A DNA stretch of 64,000 nt from JBBRTJ01 sp038244535 (GCA_038244535.1 JBBRTJ010000001.1:1-64000); one strand, 5' to 3'; shown: positions 37,000-45,212, counted from the stretch's first letter. Program-made: numbers and translations. The notes: a model not told the origin generated them from the sequence alone.

Positions 37000-37749
37000 G
37001 TGGAGGCCCGTGCCGACATCGGCATCTTCGGCGGCTCCGGGTTCTATGAGTTCATGACGGATGCCGACGAGATCACCGTCGACACCCCGTACGGGCCGCC
37101 GGCGGCACCCATCACGATCGCCACCGTCGCCCGTCGCCGCGTCGCCTTCCTCCCCCGTCACGGGCGCCGCCACGAGCACGCCCCCGCCGCCATCCCCTAC
37201 CGGGCCAACGTGTGGGCCATGCACCACCTCGGGGTGCGGTCGCTGCTCGCCCCCTGCGCCGTCGGTTCCCTGCAGCCCAACCTGCACCCTGGCGACTTCG
37301 TGGTGATCGACGACCTCGTCGACCGCACGTGGGGGCGGGCCGACACCTACCACGACGACTTCGCGGCGGGTGCCATCCACGTCGCCTTTGGCCGGCCTTA
37401 CGACGAAGGGCTGCGTGCGGTGGTCTTGGCCGCCGGCCGGGCCATCGGGGTCACGATCCACGACGGTGGCACCGCGGTGGTCATCCAAGGGCCGCGGTTC
37501 TCGACCCGGGCCGAATCCAGGTGGTTTCGCCAGCAGGGGTGGGCCGTGGTCAACATGACCGGCTACCCCGAGGCGGTGCTCGCGGCCGAGCTCGGTCTGC
37601 CGTATGCCGCCATCGCCCTGGTGACCGACTACGACGCCGGGATCGACGGCTTCGAACCAGTCACCCAGGACGAGGTCTTCGCCGTCTTCCAACGCAACGT
37701 TCACCGAGTGCGCGAACTGCTGATCGAGGCCATTCCACAGCTGCCGTAG
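37000..37749 (+). CDS. mtnP: S-methyl-5'-thioadenosine phosphorylase
   Basis: Purine-nucleoside-phosphorylase-family enzyme cleaving methylthioadenosine to adenine in methionine salvage. GTG 37000, one base after the FmdB-like stop, gives 249 aa. Motifs: IGIFGGSGFYEF at the N-terminus, LPRHGRRHEHAPAAIPYRAN (phosphate/ribose site), VGSLQPNLHPGDFVVIDD, VIQGPRFSTRAES, VVNMTGYPEAVLAAELGLPY and VTDYDAG. Coupling to the FmdB-like gene is likely because of the spacing. Phosphorolysis of 6-oxopurines is a possible alternative. Confidence 0.92.
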   Translation: MEARADIGIFGGSGFYEFMTDADEITVDTPYGPPAAPITIATVARRRVAFLPRHGRRHEHAPAAIPYRANVWAMHHLGVRSLLAPCAVGSLQPNLHPGDFVVIDDLVDRTWGRADTYHDDFAAGAIHVAFGRPYDEGLRAVVLAAGRAIGVTIHDGGTAVVIQGPRFSTRAESRWFRQQGWAVVNMTGYPEAVLAAELGLPYAAIALVTDYDAGIDGFEPVTQDEVFAVFQRNVHRVRELLIEAIPQLP

Positions 37750-37765
37750 TGGCTCCCGCGGCGGT

Positions 37766-37781
37766 GGCCCCACGCGGGGCC
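37766..37781 (+). terminator. Hairpin after mtnP
   Basis: GGCCCC-ACGC-GGGGCC is a perfect 6-bp GC stem with a tetraloop 16 bp after the mtnP stop. Confidence 0.45.
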
Positions 37782-37782
37782 A

Positions 37783-37921
37783 GATCGGTTCTCGGTACCC
37801 TGCGTCGCACCCGTGCGACGGATCGCCGAGAACGAGCAGGCCCGGGGCCCGCGCCGGGGCAGACCGGTTCTCGGTGCTCGGCGTCGCGTCGGTGCAACGG
37901 ATGACGCCGAGAGCCGAGTTC
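37783..37921. repeat. Two 79-bp-spaced structured repeats
   Basis: Two related units share GTTCTCGG (37788 and 37867) and the following CGTCGC and ACGGAT elements at a 79-bp period. Unit 1 pairs GTTCTCGG with CCGAGAAC (37826) and has a perfect inner GTCGCAC-CC-GTGCGAC. Unit 2 pairs CTCGG-tg-CTCGGCGTC (37870-37885) with GACGCCGAG-ag-CCGAG (37903-37918). They fill most of the 283-bp gap between mtnP and the next gene; I see no gene there. Confidence 0.6.
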
Positions 37922-38032
37922 TGTGGTGGTCGCGCCGGTGGTCGCTGTCGACACCACCTCGCCGAGGCGCCGCTAGCGTTGCCACTGCTTCCCCTTCCGG
38001 TCGCCGGCATCGGCTCGAACCTGGAGGTCCCC

Positions 38033-38479
38033 GTGCTCAGTCGCCTTGCCCGCCCGCGCCGCGCGCTCCGATGGTGGTTGGCGGGCCATCCGGCGGTGGC
38101 CAAGGGGATGGTCGTAGCGGCCGCGCTGGTCTCCGGGTTGCTGACCTACCACGTTCTCGCCGTGCCGCCGGCAACCACCGCCCCGGCCGCGACTCCGCCG
38201 GTGGCCGCGGACACGCCCGGTGTCGGCCACCGAGCGGTGGTACCGGTCGGGTCAGCGGGGATCACCATCCCGATCACAACCGGGCTCGCCCCGCAGGTCG
38301 GCGACGTGGTTGACCTGTGGGTCGGATCCCCGACGGCTGCGGTCGTCGCTCGCCGCGGGGTCGTCAGCGCCGTGGGTGATGGTGCCGCGCTCGTGGCCGT
38401 CGACCAACACGACGTGGCTCTCGTGGTGGGGGCACTCGATGCAGGACGGGCGGTGGTGCTCGTGGTCCTCAGCGGGTGA
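38033..38479 (+). CDS. Membrane-anchored protein with RcpC/CpaB-like domain, 148 aa
   Basis: GTG 38033 follows a clear GGAGG. A basic N-terminus (SRLARPRRALRWW) precedes one transmembrane helix (about residues 25-43), then a Pro/Ala linker and an outer domain: HRAVVPVGSAGITIPITTGL, APQVGDVVDLWVG, VVSAVGDGAALVAVD and a last strand AVVLVVLSG. The pattern resembles the C-terminal RcpC part of CpaB proteins of Flp pilus assembly, without the SAF part. In other actinobacteria a similar protein follows FmdB. The pilus role is not supported by other genes here, so the call is tentative. Confidence 0.5.
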   Translation: MLSRLARPRRALRWWLAGHPAVAKGMVVAAALVSGLLTYHVLAVPPATTAPAATPPVAADTPGVGHRAVVPVGSAGITIPITTGLAPQVGDVVDLWVGSPTAAVVARRGVVSAVGDGAALVAVDQHDVALVVGALDAGRAVVLVVLSG

Positions 38480-38515
38480 GCGGTCGGATGCTGCTGAGTG
38501 ATCGAGGCGGGAGGC

Positions 38516-39235
38516 TCAGGCGGTGCTCGGCACGATGCGGGGGCGCCAGGCCCGAGGGGCGTCGAAGTGATGGCCGATCACGTCGGCCCCGGCCAGCGCG
38601 GCGAGGAACGACTCCGGCCCGTCGAAGTCGTCCATCTCGACGTACGCCGAGCCGATCGCCTCGGGCACGTGGGCGTCGCTCCCCGCACCGCCGGGCAGGC
38701 CCCGCTCGCCCGCGAAGGCCGCGGCGCGGGCGTTCAGGCTGCGCAGCGACGTCTTGGCGTTCAGCACCTCGATGGCATCGAGCAGACCGGCATCGGCCAG
38801 GGCGACCAGCGCATCCTCGTGCAGGTTGTGGCGCATCGGGTCGAACGGATGGGGCACGTACACGAGGCCGCCCTGGTCACGGATCCGGCGCGCCGCTTCG
38901 GTCGGGGCGAGCCCGAACGGGATGTGCTCGGTGAGGAAGAGCCCGATGAGCTCACCGGCATGGGTTCGCACCTCCTCACCCACCACCACCCGGCACGGCA
39001 AGCGGTCGGCGAGCTGCACGGCGCCCTTGATGGCGTGGTGGTCGGTGATTCACAGCACGTCGAGGCCCGCCTCGATCACGGCCTGCTCGACCTCGTCGGG
39101 TGTGGTGGTGGCGTCACCGGACCACATGGTGTGGCTGTGCAGATCGACGCGGACGGCACCTGGGCGCCGCTCGACGGCCAGGTGGGGATGGCGAGCCACG
39201 GCCACCGCCAGGGGCGCGGGACGGGCGCCGCCCAT
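38516..39235 (-). pseudogene. PHP-domain phosphoesterase with an in-frame TGA
   Basis: Metal-dependent phosphoesterase of the PHP family. ATG 39235 (one-base overlap with the preceding stop) leads to VDLHSHTMWSGDATTT and EAGLDVL, then TGA at 39050-39052, then in the same frame ITDHHAIKGAVQLADRL, EEVRTHAGELIGLFL, YVPHPFDPMRHN, GSDAHVPEAIGS and the end at 38516. The whole family pattern is present apart from the stop, which replaces a residue that in relatives is small (often Ala or Cys) just before ITDH. A TGC-to-TGA change is the simplest reading. Selenocysteine is possible, since a selenoprotein gene lies 12 kb away, but I find no good SECIS stem after this TGA. An assembly error is a third option. 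Confidence 0.8.
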
Positions 39236-39570
39236 CAGCGCTTGCGACGAAAGATGCGCCCGAAGAAGCCCGGCTTCTGGCCAGCCTGGACCTCGGCCAG
39301 CACCTGAGGGCCAACCGAGTTGATGATGTCCTCGGCCTCGTCCAGCACGGCGGCCGCCGACCCATCATCGAGCCCCGGGGGCTCGGGCGGCGTCGGCGGC
39401 GAGATCAGCGTGCCGTGAGCCCAGTTGACGTCGGCGAGGCGGCGCTCGTACTTGCCGCAGTTGTCCGGACAACGCCAGGGGGCGTCGGGGGCCAGGTCGA
39501 GGTTGCACTTCCGAACGGTCTCGCCGTTCGGGTAGGTGCGGCTCTCGTAGTTCTTGCACTCCTCACGCAT
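39235..39570 (-). CDS. Small cysteine-containing protein downstream of sufB
   Basis: A 111-aa protein of unknown function. Four cysteines lie in the first 40 residues (MREECKNYES, VRKCNLDL, WRCPDNCGKYERR), spaced as a possible Zn or Fe-S site. The middle is Pro-rich (SPPTPPEPPGLDDG), and the C-terminus is helical, ending in a basic GRIFRRKR. It lies 47 bp after sufB on the same strand, and its stop overlaps the PHP gene start (TGATG). An Fe-S-related role is suggested by position and cysteines only. GTG 39576 is an alternative start two codons upstream. Confidence 0.72.
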   Translation of the reverse strand: MREECKNYESRTYPNGETVRKCNLDLAPDAPWRCPDNCGKYERRLADVNWAHGTLISPPTPPEPPGLDDGSAAAVLDEAEDIINSVGPQVLAEVQAGQKPGFFGRIFRRKR

Positions 39571-39617
39571 GGGCACGGCGCAAAGTCTGCCCGACGCCGA
39601 ACCCCCTGCGGCACCGC

Positions 39618-41018
39618 TCAGCCGACCGAGCCCTCCATCTGCAGCTCGATCAGGCGGCTCCACTCGACCGCGTACTCCATCGGCAGCGTGCGGGTCACCG
39701 GCTCGATGAAGCCGTTGACGATCAGACCCATGGCCTGCTCTTGCGAGAGCCCACGGGACTGCAGGTAGAAGAGCTGCTCGTCGGCCACCTTCGACACGGT
39801 GGCCTCGTGGCCGATCTGCGCATCGCGCTCGCCCACCTCCATGTAGGGCAGGGTGCGGCTCGTCGACTCCTCGTCGAGGATGAGGGCGTCGCACTGCACG
39901 TGGCTCTTGCAGCCCGTGGCGCCCTCCTCGACCCGCACCAGACCGCGGTAGGTGGTGATGCCGCCGTCCTTGCTGATCGACTTCGACACGATCTTGGACG
40001 TGGTCTCGGGGGCGGCGTGCACCATCTTGGCGCCCGCATCCTGATGCTGGCCGGGGCCGGCGTACGCCACGCTCAGCACTTCTCCCGTGGCCTTGGGGCC
40101 GACGAGGTAGACGCTCGGGTACTTCATGGTGAGCTTCGAGCCGATGTTGCCATCGATCCACTCCATGTGGCCCTCGGTCTCGACCCGGGCCCGCTTGGTG
40201 ACGAGGTTGTAGACGTTGGGCGACCAGTTCTGGATGGTGGTGTAGGTGACACGCGCCGACGGCTTGACCACGATCTCGACCACGGCCGAGTGCAGCGAGT
40301 CCGACGTGTACACGGGGGCCGAGCAGCCCTCGATGTAGTGAACCTTGGAGCCCTCGTCGGCGATGATCAGCGTCCGCTCGAACTGGCCGGCGTTCTCGGA
40401 GTTGATGCGGAAGTAGGCCTGCAGCGGCATCTCGCACTCGACGCCCGGCGGCACGTAGATGAACGAGCCGCCCGACCACACCGAGCTGTTGAGGGCCGAG
40501 AACTTGTTGTCGCCGGGAGTGATGACGGTGCCGAAGTAGCGCTTGACCAGCTCGGGGTACTCGCGCAGGGCCGTGTCCATGTCGCAGAACAGGATCCCCA
40601 GCGCCTCGAGGTCCTCCCGGTTCCGGTGGTAGACGACTTCGGATTCATACTGTGCGGTGACCCCGGCGAGGTACTTGCGCTCGGCTTCAGGGATGCCGAG
40701 CTTTTCGTAGGTGGCCTGCATCTGGGCCGGGAGCTCGCTCCACTCGTCGACCTGATGGTTGGTCGGCTTGATGTAGTAGTAGATGTCCTGGAAGTCGATG
40801 TCGGGCATGTTCTTGGCGAACCACGGCGCCATCGGCTTGCGGTCGAAGGTGCGCAGGCTGCGGAGGCGGAAGTCGCGCATCCACTGCGGCTCGCCCTTCC
40901 ACCACGAGATCTGCTCGACCACGTCGGCGTTGATGCCCTTCTCGGGCCGAAAGACGTACTCCTCCTCGTCAGCCCAACCCAGCTTGTAGCGACCGAGGTC
41001 CAGGTCCGTGGCAGTCAT
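39618..41018 (-). CDS. sufB: Fe-S cluster assembly scaffold SufB
   Basis: Core subunit of the SUF scaffold that builds Fe-S clusters with SufC and SufD. The 466-aa protein follows SufB closely: WADEEEYVFRPEKGIN, RSLRTFDRKPMAPWFAKNMP, ITPGDNKFSALNSSVWSGGS, VPPGVECEMPLQAYFRIN, DEGSKVHYIEGCSAP, GNIGSKLTMKYPSVYL, and the C-terminal VSKVADEQLFYLQSRGLSQ. No sufC, sufD or sufS is visible beside it: the next leftward genes are the Cys-containing protein and the PHP gene, so the operon appears split. Upstream, around 41054-41077, an imperfect TTG...CAA palindrome could be a regulator site. Confidence 0.97.
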   Translation of the reverse strand: MTATDLDLGRYKLGWADEEEYVFRPEKGINADVVEQISWWKGEPQWMRDFRLRSLRTFDRKPMAPWFAKNMPDIDFQDIYYYIKPTNHQVDEWSELPAQMQATYEKLGIPEAERKYLAGVTAQYESEVVYHRNREDLEALGILFCDMDTALREYPELVKRYFGTVITPGDNKFSALNSSVWSGGSFIYVPPGVECEMPLQAYFRINSENAGQFERTLIIADEGSKVHYIEGCSAPVYTSDSLHSAVVEIVVKPSARVTYTTIQNWSPNVYNLVTKRARVETEGHMEWIDGNIGSKLTMKYPSVYLVGPKATGEVLSVAYAGPGQHQDAGAKMVHAAPETTSKIVSKSISKDGGITTYRGLVRVEEGATGCKSHVQCDALILDEESTSRTLPYMEVGERDAQIGHEATVSKVADEQLFYLQSRGLSQEQAMGLIVNGFIEPVTRTLPMEYAVEWSRLIELQMEGSVG

Positions 41019-41053
41019 CGAAGAACGCTCCCGACGTAGGGGATTTGCACTAC

Positions 41054-41077
41054 CGCCATAGTAACAATCCCCCCCGC
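41054..41077 (-). promoter_or_regulatory. Imperfect palindrome upstream of sufB
   Basis: On the minus strand TTGTTACTA-tggcgg-TAGTGCAA has ACTA/TAGT arms and outer TTG/CAA, in the 109-bp region before sufB. It could be a site for a SufR- or IscR-type repressor. Regulator not identified. Confidence 0.3.
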
Positions 41078-41127
41078 CTCTGCCACCGTCCGGGCCGAGA
41101 CCATGGCCGAACGGCGATGATGACGTC

Positions 41128-42174
41128 GTGCACCTGTTCTGGTTCGTGCCGTCGATGGGCGACGAGGCTCGGCTCGGCGATCCCGGCTCCGCCCTCGCTC
41201 CAACCCTCGATCACCTCGTCGCCGTGGCGCGGACTGCCGAGGCCGCGGGGTTCGAGGGGATGCTCGTGCCCACCGGCGAGCTGTGCCACGACGCCTGGAT
41301 CGTGGCCGCCTCGCTCGCCCAGCACACCGAGAGCCTGAAGTTCCTGGTCGCCTTCCGACCGGGCTTCGTGAACCCCCCGGTGGCCGCCCGCACCGCCGCC
41401 ACGCTCGACTGGCTCACCGGCGGGCGCGTGCTGCTCAACGTGGTCACCGGCGGCCACGACCACGAGCTGGCCAAGGACGGTGACTTCCTCGACCACGACG
41501 GGCGGTACCGCCGCACCGCGGAGTTCCTCGAGCTCGTCCTGCGCAGCTGGCACGAACAGGGATGGGACCATGACGGCGAGTTCTTCAGGGTCGTCGACGG
41601 AGGCATCGCGCAGCGACCGGTGCAGCAGCCTCACCCGCGCATCTACCTCGGCGGCTCGTCCGACGCAGCCATGGATGCAGCCGCCCGCTTCGCCGACGTG
41701 TACCTGATGTGGGGCGAGCCGGTCGAGCGCATGGCGCCCCGTGCTGCGGCCGCCAAGGCACTGGCGGCCTAGCGGTACGGCCGCACGCTCGACGTCGGCA
41801 CGCGGTTCCAGCTCGTGGTGCGTGACACCGACGACGAGGCGCGGGCGGCCGCCGAGGACCTGGTCAGCCACATCTCCGAGGAGTACCGCGAGCGCATCCG
41901 CAGCCACGCCGACCGCACCGACTCCGAGGGGCAGCGGCGTCAGAACGAGCTGCGCTCGTTCGGCTCGGAGTGGCTGAGCGATGCGCTGTGGAACGGTTTC
42001 GCGCGGGCCCGCATGGGAGCTTCTGTCGCGCTCGTCGGCAGCGGCGAGACGGTCAAGGCCGAGCTCGACCGCTTCGTCGCCGCGGGCATCGACACCTTCA
42101 TCCTGTCCGGTTACCGCCACGACGAGGAGGCAGAGCGCGCCGGACGGCTGCTGCTCCCGCTCGTCAACGAGTGA
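41128..42174 (+). pseudogene. LLM-class flavin monooxygenase (SsuD-like) with an in-frame TAG
   Basis: Alkanesulfonate-monooxygenase-like, FMNH2-dependent luciferase-fold enzyme. From GTG 41128 the frame reads FWFVPSMGDEARLG, GFEGMLVPTGELCHDAW, RPGFVNPPVAARTAATLDWL, GGRVLLNVVTGGHDHEL, HPRIYLGGSSDAAMDAAARF and YLMWGEP, then TAG at 41770-41772. The same frame continues RYGRTLDVGTRFQLVVRDTD to SGYRHDEEAERAG and a normal end at 42174. Together the two parts give the expected length of about 348 aa. CAG (Gln) to TAG is the simplest change. The gene is probably inactive unless the stop is read through or is an assembly error. Confidence 0.85.
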
Positions 42175-42493
42175 CGGATGCCTTGGCCGCTCGTTGGCCC
42201 GCGACTCCCCCGGCCACGACGACGACGAGCCCGGTGCCCATCAGGATCAGCACGACGGGCCAGGCGTTGGCCATCGCCGCGAACCCGGCCGCGATGAACG
42301 CCATCGATCCCACCAGCATCGGCACGTAGCTGACGGTGTGGGCCGCCTGCCACGCCTGATCGGACGACATCGTGGTGCGGGTGCGGATGCCGGCGTAGTG
42401 GTTGCGGCCGAGCGACCCTGACTTCGCCAGGCTGGCGGTGAAGCCCACAGCGATGCCTCCGATGACGATGAGCAGCCCGGCGATCCAGTTCAC
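42164..42493 (-). CDS. SdpI-family small membrane protein
   Basis: A 109-aa membrane protein with three hydrophobic segments. After the first helix comes SGSLGRNHYAGIRTRTTMSS followed by DQAWQAAHTV, the sequence block shared by SdpI/YhfL-type proteins (RNxxxGIRTxxT...W...H). GTG 42493, 7 nt after TAGCGT, fixes the start; the frame opens further upstream but that part is only a repeat region. In Bacillus SdpI gives immunity to a peptide toxin, but most family members have no known role. It overlaps the convergent LLM gene by 11 bp. Confidence 0.75.
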   Translation of the reverse strand: MNWIAGLLIVIGGIAVGFTASLAKSGSLGRNHYAGIRTRTTMSSDQAWQAAHTVSYVPMLVGSMAFIAAGFAAMANAWPVVLILMGTGLVVVVAGGVAGQRAAKASVTR

Positions 42494-42500
42494 GGCGTCG

Positions 42501-42506
42501 ACGCTA
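42501..42506 (-). promoter_or_regulatory. -10 hexamer TAGCGT for the SdpI-family gene
   Basis: TAGCGT lies 7 nt before GTG 42493 and helps decide that start. Confidence 0.45.
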
Positions 42507-42561
42507 CCGAGCCGCCCACCGCTACCCCTCCGACCTGCCGGCAGGCGGCCGCTCGCACTTT

Positions 42562-42600
42562 CCGTCGCGACGTCGCTGTAGAGCAGCAACGACGCGACGG
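42562..42600 (+). repeat. Dispersed palindromic repeat, copy 2 (TAGAG loop)
   Basis: Arms 42562-42578 and 42584-42600 form a 17-bp stem with two mismatches around the loop TAGAG. Outer CCGTCGCG/CGCGACGG and inner GCTG/CAGC pair perfectly. The element matches copy 1 at 22123-22157 in loop and outer stem, while inner stem bases differ in a way that keeps pairing. It lies in the 240-bp gap between the SdpI-family gene and the ferredoxin gene. Confidence 0.65.
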
Positions 42601-42734
42601 AGAGCGGCGGAGGGGTGGGGCCGACGCTACGGGGCGGACCTCGCCGCGGTCCGTCTGACTCGGCGGCCAACCTCAGGTTCGGCGACGGGGTAGCGGAGCC
42701 GACCCACATGGCGGTCGCGATTGGGCGGGCGCCG

Positions 42735-42971
42735 TCAGTCCATCTCGATGAAGATGCACTCGCCGGGGCAGTTGTCGGCGGCCAGGACCGTGGCCCCGTG
42801 GTGGCGGGGCGGCACCCACGCCAGGCTCCCCGAGCTGCCCGGATCGTTGCCGGGTACGCCGGCTTCGCACACGTAGGCGATGCCGTCTTCGAGCTGCACG
42901 AACACGTCGGGGCAGTGGTCGAGGCACAGGCCGTCGCCCGTGCAGAGGTCTTGGTCGATCCACACCCGCAC
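42735..42971 (-). CDS. Single-cluster ferredoxin
   Basis: A 78-aa electron carrier. GTG 42971 follows TAGCGT by 7 nt and begins VRVWIDQDLCTGDGLCLDHC. Cluster cysteines are CxxxxxCxxxCP near residues 10-20 and a distant CPGEC near the C-terminus, as in P450-linked 3Fe-4S/4Fe-4S ferredoxins; the extra Cys in DHCP favours a 4Fe-4S cluster. The C-terminal NCPGECIFIEMD is typical. It is a candidate donor to the P450 encoded at 20.9-22.1 kb. It is divergent from the oligopeptidase gene. Confidence 0.9.
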   Translation of the reverse strand: MRVWIDQDLCTGDGLCLDHCPDVFVQLEDGIAYVCEAGVPGNDPGSSGSLAWVPPRHHGATVLAADNCPGECIFIEMD

Positions 42972-42978
42972 CCAGACG

Positions 42979-42984
42979 ACGCTA
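42979..42984 (-). promoter_or_regulatory. -10 hexamer TAGCGT for the ferredoxin gene
   Basis: TAGCGT lies 7 nt before GTG 42971. It selects this GTG over upstream codons that would overlap the divergent gene. Confidence 0.5.
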
Positions 42985-43025
42985 TCGGCGGCCTCCAACG
43001 GTCGGGGCACCGGAGCGGCCGCCGT

Positions 43026-43031
43026 TAGCGT
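43026..43031 (+). promoter_or_regulatory. -10 hexamer TAGCGT for the oligopeptidase gene
   Basis: TAGCGT lies 8 nt before ATG 43040. Confidence 0.5.
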
Positions 43032-43039
43032 CTCGCCCG

Positions 43040-45085
43040 ATGTCACCCTCGCCCCCCGCCGCCAAGCGCCTGCCCACCGCCGTCGCCCGCCACACCCGCA
43101 CCATCACTGACGACTGGGCGTGGCTGCGGGCCAAGGACGATCCCGACACCCTTGCTTACCTCGAGGCCGAGAACGCCTACGCCGACGCTTGGATCGCTCC
43201 GCTGCAGCCGTTGCGCGACGCCATCTTCGACGAGATCAAGCGGCGCACGAAGGAGACCGACCTGTCCGTCCCGGCCCGCAAAGGCCCGTGGTGGTACTAC
43301 TCGCGCACCATCGAGGGGCTCGACTACGCCCTGCACTGCCGGCGGGCCACGTTCGACGACACCAGCCCCGAGCACGTGCTCGTCGACGAGAACCTCGAAG
43401 CCGGCGATCACGACTACTTCGAGCTCGGCGGGTTCGACGTCAGCCCGAGCGGCCATCTGCTGCTGTGGTCGACCGACACGACCGGGGCCGAGGAGCTCAC
43501 GCTGCGCATCCGTGACCTGCGCACCGGCGCCGACCTCGCCGACCGGATCGAGCGGACCACCTACGGCACGGCGTGGTCAGCCGATGAACGGTTGGTGTTC
43601 TACACGGTGCCCGACGACGCCATGCGGGCCTTCCAGGTGTGGCGCCACGAGGTCGGCCGGGCCGACAGCAGTGGCGATGTGCTCGTCTTCCAAGAGGACG
43701 ACGACCGCTTCTCGGTCGGCGTCGAGGCGAGCCGCAGCGACGCCATGGTCTTCGTCGTCGTCGGGAGCCGCACGACGAGTGAGGTGTGGTTCGTCCCCGC
43801 AGCCGCGCCCACCGAACCGCTGACGGTGATCGCTCCCCGCCAGATCGGCATCGAGTACGAGGTCGACCACCAGGGCGACCGGTTCGTGATCCTGACCAAC
43901 GCCGGCGACTCCGAGGACTTCACCGTGGTCACGGCCCCCGTGACCGACCCGGGTCCCGAGCGGTGGACGACGCTCGTGGCCCACGTCGCCGGCCGCCGCA
44001 TCGACGACGCCCACGCCTTTGCTACGCACCTCGTGCTGGCCGAGTGGTTCGAGGCGAGGCAGCGCCTGCGGGTGCTGTTCGCGGACGGCACCGATCGGGT
44101 GATCTCCTTCGACGAGGACGTCCACAGCGTCGAGCTGGGCGCCAACGCCGAGTACGACACCACGAACCTGCGTTTCACCTACCAGTCGCTCGTGACCCCG
44201 CCGACGGTCTTCGACGAGGACGTCGTCACCGGCGAGCGTGTGCTGCGCAAGCGCCAACAGGTGCTTGGCGGCTACGACCAGGACGACTACGAGAGCTTCC
44301 GCACGTGGGCACCTGCCGACGACGGGACGCTCGTGCCGGTCGACGTCGTGCGCCGCCGCGGCATCGCCACCCCGTCGCCGCTCGTGGTCTACGGCTACGG
44401 CAGCTACGAGTCGAGCATGCCGCCGTGGTTCTCGATCGCCCGGCTCTCGCTCCTCGACCGAGGGGCGGCGTGGGCGCTGGCCCACACCCGCGGCGGCGGC
44501 GAGCTGGGCCGGCAGTGGTACGTCCACGGCCGCCTCGCCGAGAAGCGCAACACCTTCACCGACGCGATCGCCGTGGCCGAGCACCTCGTGGCCACCGGCG
44601 TCGCGACGCGAGCCGGTCTTGCGCTCCGCGGCGCATCAGCCGGTGGGCTCCTCGTCGGCGCCACCATCAACCTGCGCCCGGACCTTTTCGCCGCGGCGGT
44701 CGCCCAGGTGCCCTTCGTCGACGTGGTGAACACGATGCACGACACGTCGCTGCCGCTCACGACCAGCGAGTACGAGGAGTGGGGCAACCCCGCTGACCCC
44801 GTGGTCGAGGCCTACCTCGAGAGCTATTCGCCGTATGAGAACGTCAGCAGTGCTCGCTACCCCGCGCTGCTGGTGACGGCCGGCTTCAACGACCCGCGGG
44901 TCAGCTACCACGAGCCCGCCAAGTGGGTGGCCAAGCTGCGGGCCACCACCGATCCCGCCAGTGGCCCGTTGCTGTTGTGGACCGAGCTCGGCGCCGGCCA
45001 CGGCGGCCCGTCCGGCCGCTACGACTCCTGGCGCGAGGAAGCCAAGATCCTCGCCTTCGTGCTTCAGGTCCTGGGCTGCGACTGA
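43040..45085 (+). CDS. Prolyl oligopeptidase family S9A (oligopeptidase B type)
   Basis: Cytosolic serine peptidase acting on short peptides, usually after basic residues in oligopeptidase B. The 681-aa length fits. The N-terminal beta-propeller (about 70-410) starts after DDWAWLRAKDDPDTLAYLEAEN. The catalytic domain shows YGYGSYESSMPPWFS, AHTRGGGELGRQWYVHGRL, the nucleophile in LRGASAGGLLVGA, the Asp in FNDPRVSYHEPAKW and the His in LGAGHGGPSGR. No signal peptide. ATG 43040 overlaps only untranslated parts of the divergent ferredoxin region. Confidence 0.95.
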   Translation: MSPSPPAAKRLPTAVARHTRTITDDWAWLRAKDDPDTLAYLEAENAYADAWIAPLQPLRDAIFDEIKRRTKETDLSVPARKGPWWYYSRTIEGLDYALHCRRATFDDTSPEHVLVDENLEAGDHDYFELGGFDVSPSGHLLLWSTDTTGAEELTLRIRDLRTGADLADRIERTTYGTAWSADERLVFYTVPDDAMRAFQVWRHEVGRADSSGDVLVFQEDDDRFSVGVEASRSDAMVFVVVGSRTTSEVWFVPAAAPTEPLTVIAPRQIGIEYEVDHQGDRFVILTNAGDSEDFTVVTAPVTDPGPERWTTLVAHVAGRRIDDAHAFATHLVLAEWFEARQRLRVLFADGTDRVISFDEDVHSVELGANAEYDTTNLRFTYQSLVTPPTVFDEDVVTGERVLRKRQQVLGGYDQDDYESFRTWAPADDGTLVPVDVVRRRGIATPSPLVVYGYGSYESSMPPWFSIARLSLLDRGAAWALAHTRGGGELGRQWYVHGRLAEKRNTFTDAIAVAEHLVATGVATRAGLALRGASAGGLLVGATINLRPDLFAAAVAQVPFVDVVNTMHDTSLPLTTSEYEEWGNPADPVVEAYLESYSPYENVSSARYPALLVTAGFNDPRVSYHEPAKWVAKLRATTDPASGPLLLWTELGAGHGGPSGRYDSWREEAKILAFVLQVLGCD

Positions 45086-45212
45086 GCACCCGCGCCTTGG
45101 ACACGACCGGCAGCCCTCACTGAGCTCACCACGCGGCTCGGCTGTACCTCGGGGGGCGGGCCGCTGTTCTTCGGTTCACGGTTGTCGAGTTGCCGCGGCC
45201 GTCGGGCTGCGG

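Noticed and set aside
38980..39050. SECIS element after the PHP-gene TGA
   Set aside because: Only 4-bp stems with unsuitable loops can be drawn, unlike the perfect 8-bp stem in the UGSC gene.
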